Counted from the stretch's first letter, positions 1 through 6,350 are shown. The stretch is DNA of 8,616 bases from Tectiglobus sp039183375 (GCA_039183375.1 JBCDBQ010000300.1:1-8616); one strand, 5' to 3'. The notes: a model not told the origin generated them from the letters alone. Numbers and translations are program-made.

Positions 1-1
1 T

Positions 2-418
2 CGGTTGTGGCTTCAACAGGGGCGCAGGCGCAGGCTGATTGATGAGATCGGGCGGCCGATCGCCATGTCGGTTCTTCGCACAATATTTGCAATTGATGCG
101 CTGAATACGGATAACACCAGTGTCAGTGACGTTGCGGCTGAGCTTGAGGTTGATGCTTCTACCGCAAGTCGTCTGGTGGAAAGTGCCGTAGCGGATGGCT
201 ACGCTGTTCGAAATCCAAGTTCAGTCGACCGTAGAAAATCAGTATTGAAGCTGACCAATTCAGGTCGCGACGTTCTGTTCAAGGCGCGCGCGTCCCGAGA
301 AAAATTGCTTTCCGAAGTGACTGCAGAGTGGACTGCTGACGAAGTGGAACTGATTGCCACCCTTCTCAACAGGCTGCATGATGACTTCGAAATAATCGAC
401 AAAACGTCCGGTCGGTAA
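2..418 (+). CDS. MarR-family transcriptional regulator (5' end outside window)
   Basis: This is a winged helix-turn-helix regulator of the MarR type. The reading frame is open to the first bases of the window (a CGG codon precedes the first TTG), so the true start lies upstream and perhaps 10-25 N-terminal residues are missing. Counting from the TTG at position 5, the DNA-binding helices lie at about residues 38-66 (TSVSDVAAELEVD, then STASRLVESAVADGY). The wing at about 70-85 contains the family hallmark DRRKSVLKLTNSG. A C-terminal dimerisation helix (about 100-130) completes the fold. MarR proteins bind palindromic operators as dimers and often release DNA on binding an aromatic or CoA-ester ligand. 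It sits 170 bases upstream of the RibB/CoA-transferase/crotonase operon on the same strand, and the palindromes in between are plausible operators. Family assignment is firm; ligand and target are inference. Confidence 0.85.
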   Translation, partial: RLWLQQGRRRRLIDEIGRPIAMSVLRTIFAIDALNTDNTSVSDVAAELEVDASTASRLVESAVADGYAVRNPSSVDRRKSVLKLTNSGRDVLFKARASREKLLSEVTAEWTADEVELIATLLNRLHDDFEIIDKTSGR

Positions 419-481
419 GTGCTTTAGATCAAAGTCCGGTCAGATCGTCGCCCTGCCGCGAGAATCTCCTTAGAACATCAA

Positions 482-507
482 ACAGGAAAACCTGTATGGT
501 ACCACAC
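482..507. promoter_or_regulatory. Two overlapping inverted repeats upstream of the ribB operon
   Basis: Bases 482-495 form a perfect 5-bp inverted repeat with a 4-base loop (ACAGG-AAAA-CCTGT). It overlaps a second palindrome at 494-507 (GTATGGTACCACAC), whose central 8 bases TGGTACCA are perfectly symmetric and whose outer GT/AC arms also match, with one mismatch pair between. TGGTACCA-like cores occur in operators of several dimeric regulators. Position (82-107 bases before the chosen ribB start) and symmetry suggest a regulator site, possibly for the adjacent MarR protein. No binding evidence exists, and short palindromes can arise by chance. Confidence 0.35.
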
Positions 508-541
508 CGGGGAGGCGGTAGAATTGTTGCAAAGTTTTTAT

Positions 542-558
542 ATGTATGTTACACACAT
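542..558. promoter_or_regulatory. 17-base imperfect palindrome, candidate operator at the ribB promoter
   Basis: ATGTATGT-T-ACACACAT has two 8-base arms that match at seven positions around a central T. It lies 30 bases before the chosen ribB start codon and just downstream of an AT-rich stretch. A weak promoter can be drawn from TTGTTG (524-529) and TATGTT (545-550), but the 15-base spacing is short. A site overlapping the -10 region would suit a repressor such as MarR. The 17-base span and near-perfect symmetry make it the better operator candidate of the region. The promoter elements themselves are only suggestive. Confidence 0.4.
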
Positions 559-588
559 CTTATTGAGACCTCGGGAGGACGTAGCACC

Positions 589-1737
589 ATGAACTGTTTG
601 GCCCACCGCCCGATCCAAACGGATCTGCGGAATGCAATCTCACCTATAGAAGAAATTATCGAAGATGCGCGCGCAGGTCGCATGTTCATACTTGTGGACC
701 ATGAGGATCGAGAGAATGAAGGTGATCTCGTCATTCCTGCTCAGATGGTAACCCCAGAAATCGTAAACTTCATGGCGACCCACGGGCGCGGTTTGATCTG
801 CCTTACCCTGACTTCGGAACGCGCAGATGCTTTGGGCTTACAGATGATGGCGTCCAACAACTCGTCACGGAATGAAACTGCTTTCACCGTATCCATTGAG
901 GCCCGAGAAGGTATCACAACCGGGATATCCGCTCATGACCGCGCCAGAACCGTCGCAGTTGCGATTGATGACAAGAAAGGGCCAACGGACATAGCCATGC
1001 CCGGTCACATTTTTCCGCTGCGCGCGCGGGATGGCGGCGTGCTGGTCCGGGCAGGCCATACCGAAGCATCCGTCGACATCGCAAAATTGGCGGGGCTCAA
1101 GCCAGCTGGGCTGATCTGTGAGATCATGAATGATGACGGGACGATGGCGCGGTTGCCTGACCTGGCAATCTATGCCGAGCGGCACAATCTGAAAATCGGT
1201 GCGATCACCGACCTTATCGCCTACCGCAGGCGTCATGACAATCTTGTACACATAAGCGAGCGCCGGACTGTAAACAGTGTCTTCGGCGGATCTTGGGAAT
1301 TGTTGGTATTTACCGACCAAATCAACGGTGCGGAGCATCTTGCACTGGTTAAGGGGGACATTCGCGGTGACGACCCGGTTCTGACGAGAATTCACGCGCT
1401 AGACCCTAAACGCGATGTACTAGGGTTGGACGGTGTGTCTGCACTGGATGAAACCGGCAGATCAATGGAGATTGTTGCTCAGGAAGGACGTGGGGTCGTC
1501 GTCCTGCTCCGCGATGTCGCCATGAAGATGGGTGGCCGAAATGACCACGCGCCAAACACGTTGCGAGAATATGGCCTGGGAGCTCAGGTATTAACACGGC
1601 TGGGGCTTTCCCGGCTGACATTGCTGACCAATTCCGGGGCGCCCAACGCAATCGGTCTTGATGCCTATGGTCTGGAGATTTCGGGTACACGCTCAATCGC
1701 CGGTCACGCAGCGCACAACCCGCTCCCCCATATCTGA
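589..1737 (+). CDS. ribB: 3,4-dihydroxy-2-butanone 4-phosphate synthase with degenerate GTP cyclohydrolase II-like domain (RibBX type)
   Basis: RibB converts ribulose 5-phosphate to 3,4-dihydroxy-2-butanone 4-phosphate plus formate, one of the two entry branches of riboflavin synthesis, in the cytoplasm. The ATG at 589 is chosen because GGGAGG (573-578) lies about ten bases before it; an earlier in-frame ATG at 496 has no ribosome site and would place the upstream palindromes inside the gene. The product is 382 aa. Residues 15-215 form a complete RibB domain with the acidic loop HEDRENEGD (38-46), RAGHTEASVD (154-163) and ICEIMNDDG (176-184). Residues 229-382 align with GTP cyclohydrolase II (HLALVKGD, PVLTRIH, YGLGAQVL, LLTNS), but the three zinc cysteines expected near 270-283 and the QEGRGIGL motif (here DVAMKMGG, 309-316) are absent. 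The second domain should therefore not cyclise GTP. It is the first gene of an operon with CoA-ester enzymes, so it may be a pathway-linked paralogue rather than the housekeeping copy. Confidence 0.9.
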   Translation: MNCLAHRPIQTDLRNAISPIEEIIEDARAGRMFILVDHEDRENEGDLVIPAQMVTPEIVNFMATHGRGLICLTLTSERADALGLQMMASNNSSRNETAFTVSIEAREGITTGISAHDRARTVAVAIDDKKGPTDIAMPGHIFPLRARDGGVLVRAGHTEASVDIAKLAGLKPAGLICEIMNDDGTMARLPDLAIYAERHNLKIGAITDLIAYRRRHDNLVHISERRTVNSVFGGSWELLVFTDQINGAEHLALVKGDIRGDDPVLTRIHALDPKRDVLGLDGVSALDETGRSMEIVAQEGRGVVVLLRDVAMKMGGRNDHAPNTLREYGLGAQVLTRLGLSRLTLLTNSGAPNAIGLDAYGLEISGTRSIAGHAAHNPLPHI

Positions 1738-1759
1738 AATCACGGAAAGGCTGGGTCGT

Positions 1760-2980
1760 ATGTTTGAACCGCTTAAGGACAAAAAAATCGTCGATCTCAG
1801 TCAGGTACTTGCGGGCCCCTTCGCGACTTACCAGCTCGGCCTTATGGGAGCCGAGGTCATTAAGATCGAAAATCCCAATGGCGGCGACTGGACCCGCATC
1901 GGCGATTGGGTTCCCGATCTCGCAGACAAAAACATGGGTATGGCTTATGTGGTTCAGAATTCGAACAAGAAATCCGTTGTGATAAACCTCAAAACGCCAG
2001 AAGGCGTGGCGACCCTGAAACGCCTCGTCGCAGAGGCGGACGTGTTTGTTGAAAACTTCAAGCCTGGTGTCGCCCGTCGCCTGGGCTTGGGCTTCGAGGA
2101 TTTGCGGGAAGTGAACCCGAAAGTAGTCTATTGTTCTGTGTCGGCGTTTGGACAAGACGGGGAATTCAGCAACCGCCCATCCTACGATCACATTGTCCAA
2201 GGCATGTGCGGGATCATGCTCACAACCGGAGAGCCGGATTCAGGCCCAACCAAAGTCGGTTCACCTTATGTAGACTACGCGACTGGCATGAACGCCGCGA
2301 TGGCAATTCTAGCTGGGCTTCACGAGGTTAACCGAACCGGACAGGCTGTGCATCTCGACGTTGCCATGCTTGACACAGCGTTGATGCTGATGGTTGCGCT
2401 CATGTCCAGAACTCTGTCCACAGACTGGATCCCTGCACCCAGTGGCAATGAGGCCTGGAGCGCGAGCCCATCATCGGGCGCATTTGATACGTCCGATGGA
2501 ACCCTTATGCTGGCAGCCAATAATGCCCCGCAATTCGAACGAATGTGCGCGGCAATGGGCCGACAGGACATTCTGGAAGATGATCGGTGGTCCAGCCTCC
2601 AAGGACGCAAAGAAAACGCGGGGGCATTGCGCGACACTCTCGTGGAAACTTTTCTGACCCGACCGGCCTCCGAGTGGGAAGACGTTCTCAGCGCTGCCTC
2701 GGTTCCGGCCGGACGACTGCGTTCGATTGATGAAATACTAGCGGAAGACCATACAAAAACCCGCGGCCTAACCAGCCAGATTGAAATCGAAGAATATCAT
2801 CGCCCGATACACATCCCTGCCATGACGTTTAAGGTTAATGGCCAAAACCACCCGAACAAAAAACCACCCTCGCACTTGGGTGAAGATACCGATGCGGTCC
2901 TGCAGGCAGCCGGATTTGACAAGGACGAATTGAAGGCTCTCCGAGATGCGGGCACCATACCATCGGAAATCGCCGAATGA
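1760..2980 (+). CDS. Family III CoA-transferase (CaiB/BaiF type)
   Basis: Family III CoA-transferases move CoA from a donor acyl-CoA to a carboxylic acid in the cytoplasm, through an aspartyl-CoA anhydride intermediate. The 406-aa product has the usual family length. It starts with the typical PLKDKKIVDLSQVLAGPFA and GAEVIKIE (residues 30-37), then VINLKTPEG (75-82), FVENFKPGVARRLGLG (96-111) and NPKVVYCSVSAFGQDG (119-134). Asp172 in GSPYVDYATG aligns with the nucleophilic Asp169 of formyl-CoA transferase. The ATG at 1760 is preceded by GGAAAGG (1744-1750); the open frame extends further upstream, but into ribB. It begins 22 bases after the ribB stop and ends 38 bases before the crotonase gene, so the three are probably cotranscribed. 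The acid substrate cannot be read from sequence: carnitine, bile-acid, aromatic and dicarboxylic acid members all share these motifs. Confidence 0.9.
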   Translation: MFEPLKDKKIVDLSQVLAGPFATYQLGLMGAEVIKIENPNGGDWTRIGDWVPDLADKNMGMAYVVQNSNKKSVVINLKTPEGVATLKRLVAEADVFVENFKPGVARRLGLGFEDLREVNPKVVYCSVSAFGQDGEFSNRPSYDHIVQGMCGIMLTTGEPDSGPTKVGSPYVDYATGMNAAMAILAGLHEVNRTGQAVHLDVAMLDTALMLMVALMSRTLSTDWIPAPSGNEAWSASPSSGAFDTSDGTLMLAANNAPQFERMCAAMGRQDILEDDRWSSLQGRKENAGALRDTLVETFLTRPASEWEDVLSAASVPAGRLRSIDEILAEDHTKTRGLTSQIEIEEYHRPIHIPAMTFKVNGQNHPNKKPPSHLGEDTDAVLQAAGFDKDELKALRDAGTIPSEIAE

Positions 2981-3018
2981 CACAAGCTTAGACCTCGCGA
3001 AACTGACGGAGAAACGGG

Positions 3019-3819
3019 ATGAGCGATTTTCTTTTGTGGGAACAGGACGGTGGCGTTCTGACCTTGACCATGAACCGGCCTGAAGAAAGAAACGCGCTGT
3101 CAACGTCCGACATATTTGACTCCTTTGAAGATGCCTGCAGGCGGATCGAAAGCGATCTAAGCATCGGAGTTGTTGTTTTGACCGGGGCCGGCACTGCGTT
3201 CTGCGCTGGCGGAAATGTCAAACAGATGCACCAGAAACGCGGCATTGCAGCTGGTTCATCCGCGGACATAAGGGCTACTTACAAACAAGGTCTGCTGCGG
3301 TTGCCAAAGGCTCTTTGGAACCTAGAGGTTCCCTTGATCGCCGCCGTAAACGGTCCGGCAATCGGCGCCGGCTGCGACCTGGCCATGATGTGCGATATGC
3401 GACTGGCTGCCGAAACGGCCCGGTTTGCCACCAGCTTCGTCAAGCTGGGCATCGTCCCGGCGGACGGCGGGGCATGGCTGTTACCCCGGTTGGTTGGACC
3501 GGCCAAAGCTGCCGAAATGATCTTTTCCGGCGACTTGATTGATGCACAAGAAGCGCTTGAGATTGGGCTTGTGTCCAAGGTCACGACCCAAGAGGATTTG
3601 CTGCCACAAACGCGCGAACTTGCCGAACGAATTGCTGCGAACCCCCCGCAAGCCTTGCGAATGACTAAGCGGCTCTTGCGCGAGGCGGCCACAAGTACGT
3701 TTCCAGCGGCGCTGGAGATGTCGGCAGCGTTTCAGTCCATCGCTCATCATACCGAAGACCACAACGAGGCCGTGGCGGCTTTCATCGAAAAACGACGTCC
3801 CGAGTTTACCGGGCAATAA
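3019..3819 (+). CDS. Enoyl-CoA hydratase/isomerase (crotonase superfamily) with altered catalytic residues
   Basis: Crotonase-fold enzymes bind acyl-CoA thioesters and stabilise an enolate in an oxyanion hole. The 266-aa product has usual length. The oxyanion-hole segments are present: FCAGGNVKQM (61-70) and GPAIGAGCD (112-120). Hydratase Glu144 (rat numbering) is replaced by Asp120, and Glu164 by Phe140. An aspartate (Asp149, in IVPADGG) lies in the loop where many isomerases of the superfamily keep their acid/base. It may thus be an isomerase or act on an unusual substrate rather than be a standard hydratase. GGAG at 3008-3011 supports the ATG at 3019. It is the last gene of the operon and follows the CoA-transferase, which would supply its CoA-ester substrate. 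Superfamily membership is firm; the precise reaction is open. Confidence 0.88.
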   Translation: MSDFLLWEQDGGVLTLTMNRPEERNALSTSDIFDSFEDACRRIESDLSIGVVVLTGAGTAFCAGGNVKQMHQKRGIAAGSSADIRATYKQGLLRLPKALWNLEVPLIAAVNGPAIGAGCDLAMMCDMRLAAETARFATSFVKLGIVPADGGAWLLPRLVGPAKAAEMIFSGDLIDAQEALEIGLVSKVTTQEDLLPQTRELAERIAANPPQALRMTKRLLREAATSTFPAALEMSAAFQSIAHHTEDHNEAVAAFIEKRRPEFTGQ

Positions 3820-3895
3820 ACAGCGCAACTACCTCGCCAAAATATTTGCACAAAGCTGACGGTAGTTTGCTCTGCACCGGTCAGGCGGCGAATTA

Positions 3896-3912
3896 GAGAA
3901 CAAATTTGTCTC
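3896..3912. repeat. Inverted repeat between the convergent gene sets
   Basis: The perfect 10-base palindrome ACAAATTTGT (3900-3909) is extended by GAG and CTC arms with a single extra A on the left. It lies about 80 bases after the crotonase stop and at the 3' edge of the IS6 transposase remnant. It lacks a G+C-rich stem and a clean T-run, so it is a poor intrinsic terminator. Nothing else is recognisable in 3820-3895, and no terminator for the left operon was found. Confidence 0.3.
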
Positions 3913-4252
3913 AGAGGCTGAAAGCATCGGTTCTGGCGCGACGGTATGAGACGGCAGAGAGTTGACAACGACGTGGGCGACAAACTGTGTTGACATGATC
4001 GTGAGCGGTAAGGAATCTTTGCGCCTGCTTCAGTGACTTGAACTGCTCCATCAGCTTCTCACGCTTTCGAATGGGTCTGTGTGACCTGTCTGTCAGGTTG
4101 TTCAATCCCTTCTTTGCAAGGCGTTCGGCCCTGGGCGCACGATCGCGGATTGGCTTGATGTAGCTTCGCAACTTATCCTTGATCACGACAAGGGGTTCGC
4201 CGAACCGTGAAATCAACCGCTTCGGAAAAAGCCGGGCTGATTTGGCTTTGTA
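3911..4252 (-). pseudogene. IS6-family transposase, C-terminal fragment
   Basis: The minus-strand frame gives a stretch typical of the second half of an IS6/IS26-type DDE transposase: LISRFGEPLVVIKDKLRSY, KKGLNNLTDRSHRPIRKRE, LMEQFKSLKQAQRFLTAHD and a C-terminal YRRARTDAF. Only about 110 of the usual 230-240 residues remain, so the N-terminal DNA-binding part and the first catalytic aspartate are lost. Where the family has RAENSH, carrying the catalytic Glu, this copy has LTDRSH, so the last catalytic residue is also changed. The first in-frame start is a TTG at 4216, but homologous-looking codons (AKSARLFPKR) continue upstream to about 4252, overlapping the monooxygenase tail in another frame. 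The final TGA stands where related proteins often have a Trp. I see no convincing IS6 terminal repeat on either side. It is a dead remnant. Confidence 0.75.
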
Positions 4253-4782
4253 GGTACAACGCTGACGCTGGCGGTCTCGGTCAATATTGAATGTGCCAAA
4301 GCAGTTGCATAACGACCCGTTTCCTCCTGCTCTCCATTATGCAGTAAAGTGACAGTTACGCCGTCTTTGTCCTGTAACAAAGCGGTCAAGGAAACACTGC
4401 GCTCAACCTCGACACCCAGTTCCTTCAAATGGGCCTCAAGAATGGTCTCGGTATGCGCCTGTGATTGTGACAATCCATAAGGAAAAGGAGATTCGACCCG
4501 TGCATGTGGGCTGTCACCAACACATTCATCGTTGCGGTAGAAAACAAATCCCTTTTCAGGCACGGAACCCAAGGTTATCTGCTTATCCAGCCCAAGGCCT
4601 TGGAATATCTCCAAACTACGTGAGTGCAGTAGGTTCGCACGGATATGGGCGTCGATGCCGGGTAACTTATCGATACATCGCGTCTGAATGCCACGCCGTG
4701 CCAGTTCCACTGCCATCATGAGCCCCGTGGTTCGCCCTCCCACAACCAAGACCGCGTCCTCTGTCTCATTTTTTACAGCCAT
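4213..4782 (-). pseudogene. FAD-binding monooxygenase (PheA/TfdB/UbiH-like), N-terminal fragment
   Basis: The ATG at 4782 opens a frame with the N-terminal FAD-binding fold of flavoprotein aromatic hydroxylases: AVLVVGG-TTGLMMAVELARRGIQ (about residues 9-32), a CIDK segment after the second strand, NLLHSRSLEIFQGLGL (about 50-65) and the distal ETILEAHLKELGVEV. The family is about 500-600 aa, but recognisable sequence here ends near residue 155 (about 4325). The remaining codons to the stop at 4213 run over the IS6 remnant in a different frame and are not homologous. The dinucleotide-binding motif reads GGRTTG where the family has GAGPTG, so a glycine that contacts FAD is replaced by Arg. The DG-motif and the whole substrate domain are absent. 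It is read as the last member of the minus-strand cluster, inactivated by fusion to the IS remnant. Confidence 0.75.
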
Positions 4783-5336
4783 TATTGAGTCGTCAGACCA
4801 AACGGGATCGAGAATCCCGCACGTAGATCGCGCTCGCACTTGCCGCCGGTGATGCTGTCGACAGTCAGCATCATCACATCAACACCCGCGGTCTTGGTTA
4901 GGTCCATCATCGCCTTGTTCAAGCCGCGATCCTTGTGGAATTAGAATTGATAGACTTGCGGTCTCTTGTGCTTCTCGCGCAGCTCTTCCAGCGACACACT
5001 GCCAAGAGACGATACACCGAATATAGTGCCGTACTTCTCGGAGGCGGAGGGGACGGCGCGCTCTCCGTCATGGTGGAAAAGCCGCTGTAGAGCAGTGGGC
5101 GAACAATAGAACGGTATGTCGTGCTTCTGGCCCATCACTGTCACAGACGTATCTATGTCCTGGACGCCGCGCATCACCGAGGGGAGGAGATCACATCCGT
5201 TGAAAGACGCTGTGTTCTTGTTCAGCGTCACGTCATAGTCAGCGCCACTGTCGATGTAGTTGAAGATCGGTCCGACTAACCGCTTTCTCGCAAGCGTTCA
5301 AAAGTCCTAAAAGCTGTGACAATCCTTCAAACGCAT
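4782..5336 (-). pseudogene. LldD-like FMN-dependent L-lactate/2-hydroxy acid dehydrogenase, broken by three stops and truncated
   Basis: Enzymes of this family oxidise L-2-hydroxy acids such as L-lactate to keto acids with FMN. From the ATG at 5336 one frame gives 184 sense or stop codons that match the N-terminal half of the roughly 380-aa family: KDCHSF, then LARKRLVGPIFNYIDSGAD, FNGCDLLPSVMRGV, SPTALQRLFHHDGERAV, YGTIFGVSSLGSVSLEE and, after a stop, FHKDRGLNKAMM and MLTVDSITGGKCERDLRAGFSIPFG. The frame has TAG at codon 10 (5309-5307), TGA at codon 13 (5300-5298) and TAA at codon 132 (4943-4941), each at a position that is a sense codon in relatives, with no frameshift between them. Homology ends after PFGLT, and the terminal TAA overlaps the monooxygenase ATG. 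Only codons 36-131 remain open (5231-4944). It starts 26 bases after the aldo/keto reductase stop, so it was an operon partner of that gene. Confidence 0.85.
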
Positions 5337-5362
5337 TGCACCGTAACCCTTTGGAGTTGTTG

Positions 5363-6343
5363 TCAGTCAAGCACAGAAACTTCAAATGCCGCGTCAAATT
5401 GCGCAGGCATTTCCGATGCCAGTGCCTCGACGTTTCGCTTCAAGCTGGTTGCTTTGGCCGTACCGATGAGCACGGATGATGCCAGAGGGTGACGCTTTGC
5501 GAATTGCAATGCCGCAGTGGCCAACGGAATTCCAAACTCAGCCGACTTCTCTTCAAGCTTTCGGACAGCTTCAAGAACTCTCTCTGGTGCAGGACCGTAG
5601 TCAAAGGTCGCGCCTTTCACCGCACCAGTGGCCAGAATGCCGGAGTTCATAACACCGCCCAAAACGAGGCTTGTGCCTTCTGCGCGACACCGTGCGGTCA
5701 ACTCAACTTCAGCGCAGCGATCAAGCAGCGTCAGACGGCCCGCAAGAAGGATAACGTCAATCGGCCCATGATCCATGACTTCAAGGCAAATCTCGTTCTC
5801 GTTGACGCCCAGGCCAAAGGCGCCAATTCGCCGCTTTTCCTTAAGCCGCACCAGACGCTCGTAACCACTGCCAAGGAAGGCTTCCATGTGTTCGGCGTTG
5901 GCCTTGCCATGAGTGTATTTGCCAATGTCATGTACAAAGACAATGTCCGAATGGGTAGTTTGCAAGCGCTCCAGGCTGCCTTCCAGCGACTCCTCGATGC
6001 CATCGCCTGAATAGTCATAGCGCACGGCATTGGGCAGCGGGTTGATGAAACCATCCGCTTCTTCCATCTCCTCGCCGGGAGACAACACGCGCCCGACTTT
6101 TGTGGAGATAACATAGTCTGAGCGTGCTTGCTTGAAGAGAAATTTGCCAAGACGGGTTTCCGACAAACCTCGGCCGTAGTGCGGTGCGGTATCGAAATAC
6201 CGAATTTTGGAATCCCAAGCCGCCTGGAGGACGAATTGTGCTTCGGCCTCGCTAGCCTCCCGATAGAGGTTTCCAATGCTTGCGCATCCGAAAGAAACAT
6301 CCGTGACTTCAACACCGGTTTTGCCAACCTTATTCCTTCGCAT
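5363..6343 (-). CDS. Aldo/keto reductase (aldose / L-fucose dehydrogenase-like)
   Basis: The 326-aa product has full length for the aldo/keto reductase group that includes D-threo-aldose 1-dehydrogenase (L-fucose dehydrogenase) and pyridoxal dehydrogenase-like proteins. These oxidise aldoses to lactones with NAD(P)+ in the cytoplasm. The catalytic tetrad is complete: Asp51 and Tyr56 in YFDTAPHYGRGLSE, Lys82 in VISTKVGR, and His138 in IVFVHD. The C-terminal nucleotide-binding part is also present (VLIGTAK, then SLKRNVEAL at about 290-310). No internal stop or frameshift is seen. The start at 6343 has GGAG and GGGG within the preceding 15 bases and lies 7 bases after the stop of the fuconate dehydratase remnant, which indicates tight operon coupling. 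In a fucose pathway it would do the first oxidation, with the dehydratase acting on the acid after lactone hydrolysis. Both neighbours are pseudogenes and the operon's upstream end is lost, so its expression is doubtful. Substrate is inferred from context. Confidence 0.88.
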   Translation of the reverse strand: MRRNKVGKTGVEVTDVSFGCASIGNLYREASEAEAQFVLQAAWDSKIRYFDTAPHYGRGLSETRLGKFLFKQARSDYVISTKVGRVLSPGEEMEEADGFINPLPNAVRYDYSGDGIEESLEGSLERLQTTHSDIVFVHDIGKYTHGKANAEHMEAFLGSGYERLVRLKEKRRIGAFGLGVNENEICLEVMDHGPIDVILLAGRLTLLDRCAEVELTARCRAEGTSLVLGGVMNSGILATGAVKGATFDYGPAPERVLEAVRKLEEKSAEFGIPLATAALQFAKRHPLASSVLIGTAKATSLKRNVEALASEMPAQFDAAFEVSVLD

Positions 6344-6350
6344 TGTGCCC

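Noticed and set aside
525..533. TGTTGCAAA, identical to part of the IS26/IS6 terminal repeat
   Set aside because: Only nine bases match, the rest of the repeat does not, and the IS6 remnant is more than 3 kb away. Chance is the simplest explanation.
419..588. FMN riboswitch in front of ribB
   Set aside because: The region has palindromes but none of the conserved RFN-element segments I would expect. Without a covariance-model search it cannot be claimed.
1406..2200. Minus-strand open frame of 264 codons across the ribB/CoA-transferase junction
   Set aside because: Both plus-strand genes are well supported by motifs, and the antisense translation shows no domain.
3841..3912. IS6 terminal inverted repeat next to the transposase remnant
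   Set aside because: TTTGC-containing strings occur, but none is in the right orientation and spacing to be a convincing IS6 end.
4803..4819. Hairpin CGGGAT-CGAGA-ATCCCG as a terminator
   Set aside because: It lies inside the conserved coding stretch of the LldD-like remnant (the AGFSIPFG codons) and has no following T-run on either strand.
4782..5336. Stop-codon recoding or readthrough in the LldD-like frame
   Set aside because: All three different stop codons occur, the C-terminal half of the enzyme is also missing, and the neighbours are decayed. A pseudogene explains everything.
5489..6010. Plus-strand open frame of 173 codons opposite the aldo/keto reductase
   Set aside because: It has no recognisable motif and overlaps a strongly supported gene on the other strand, so it is an antisense shadow.
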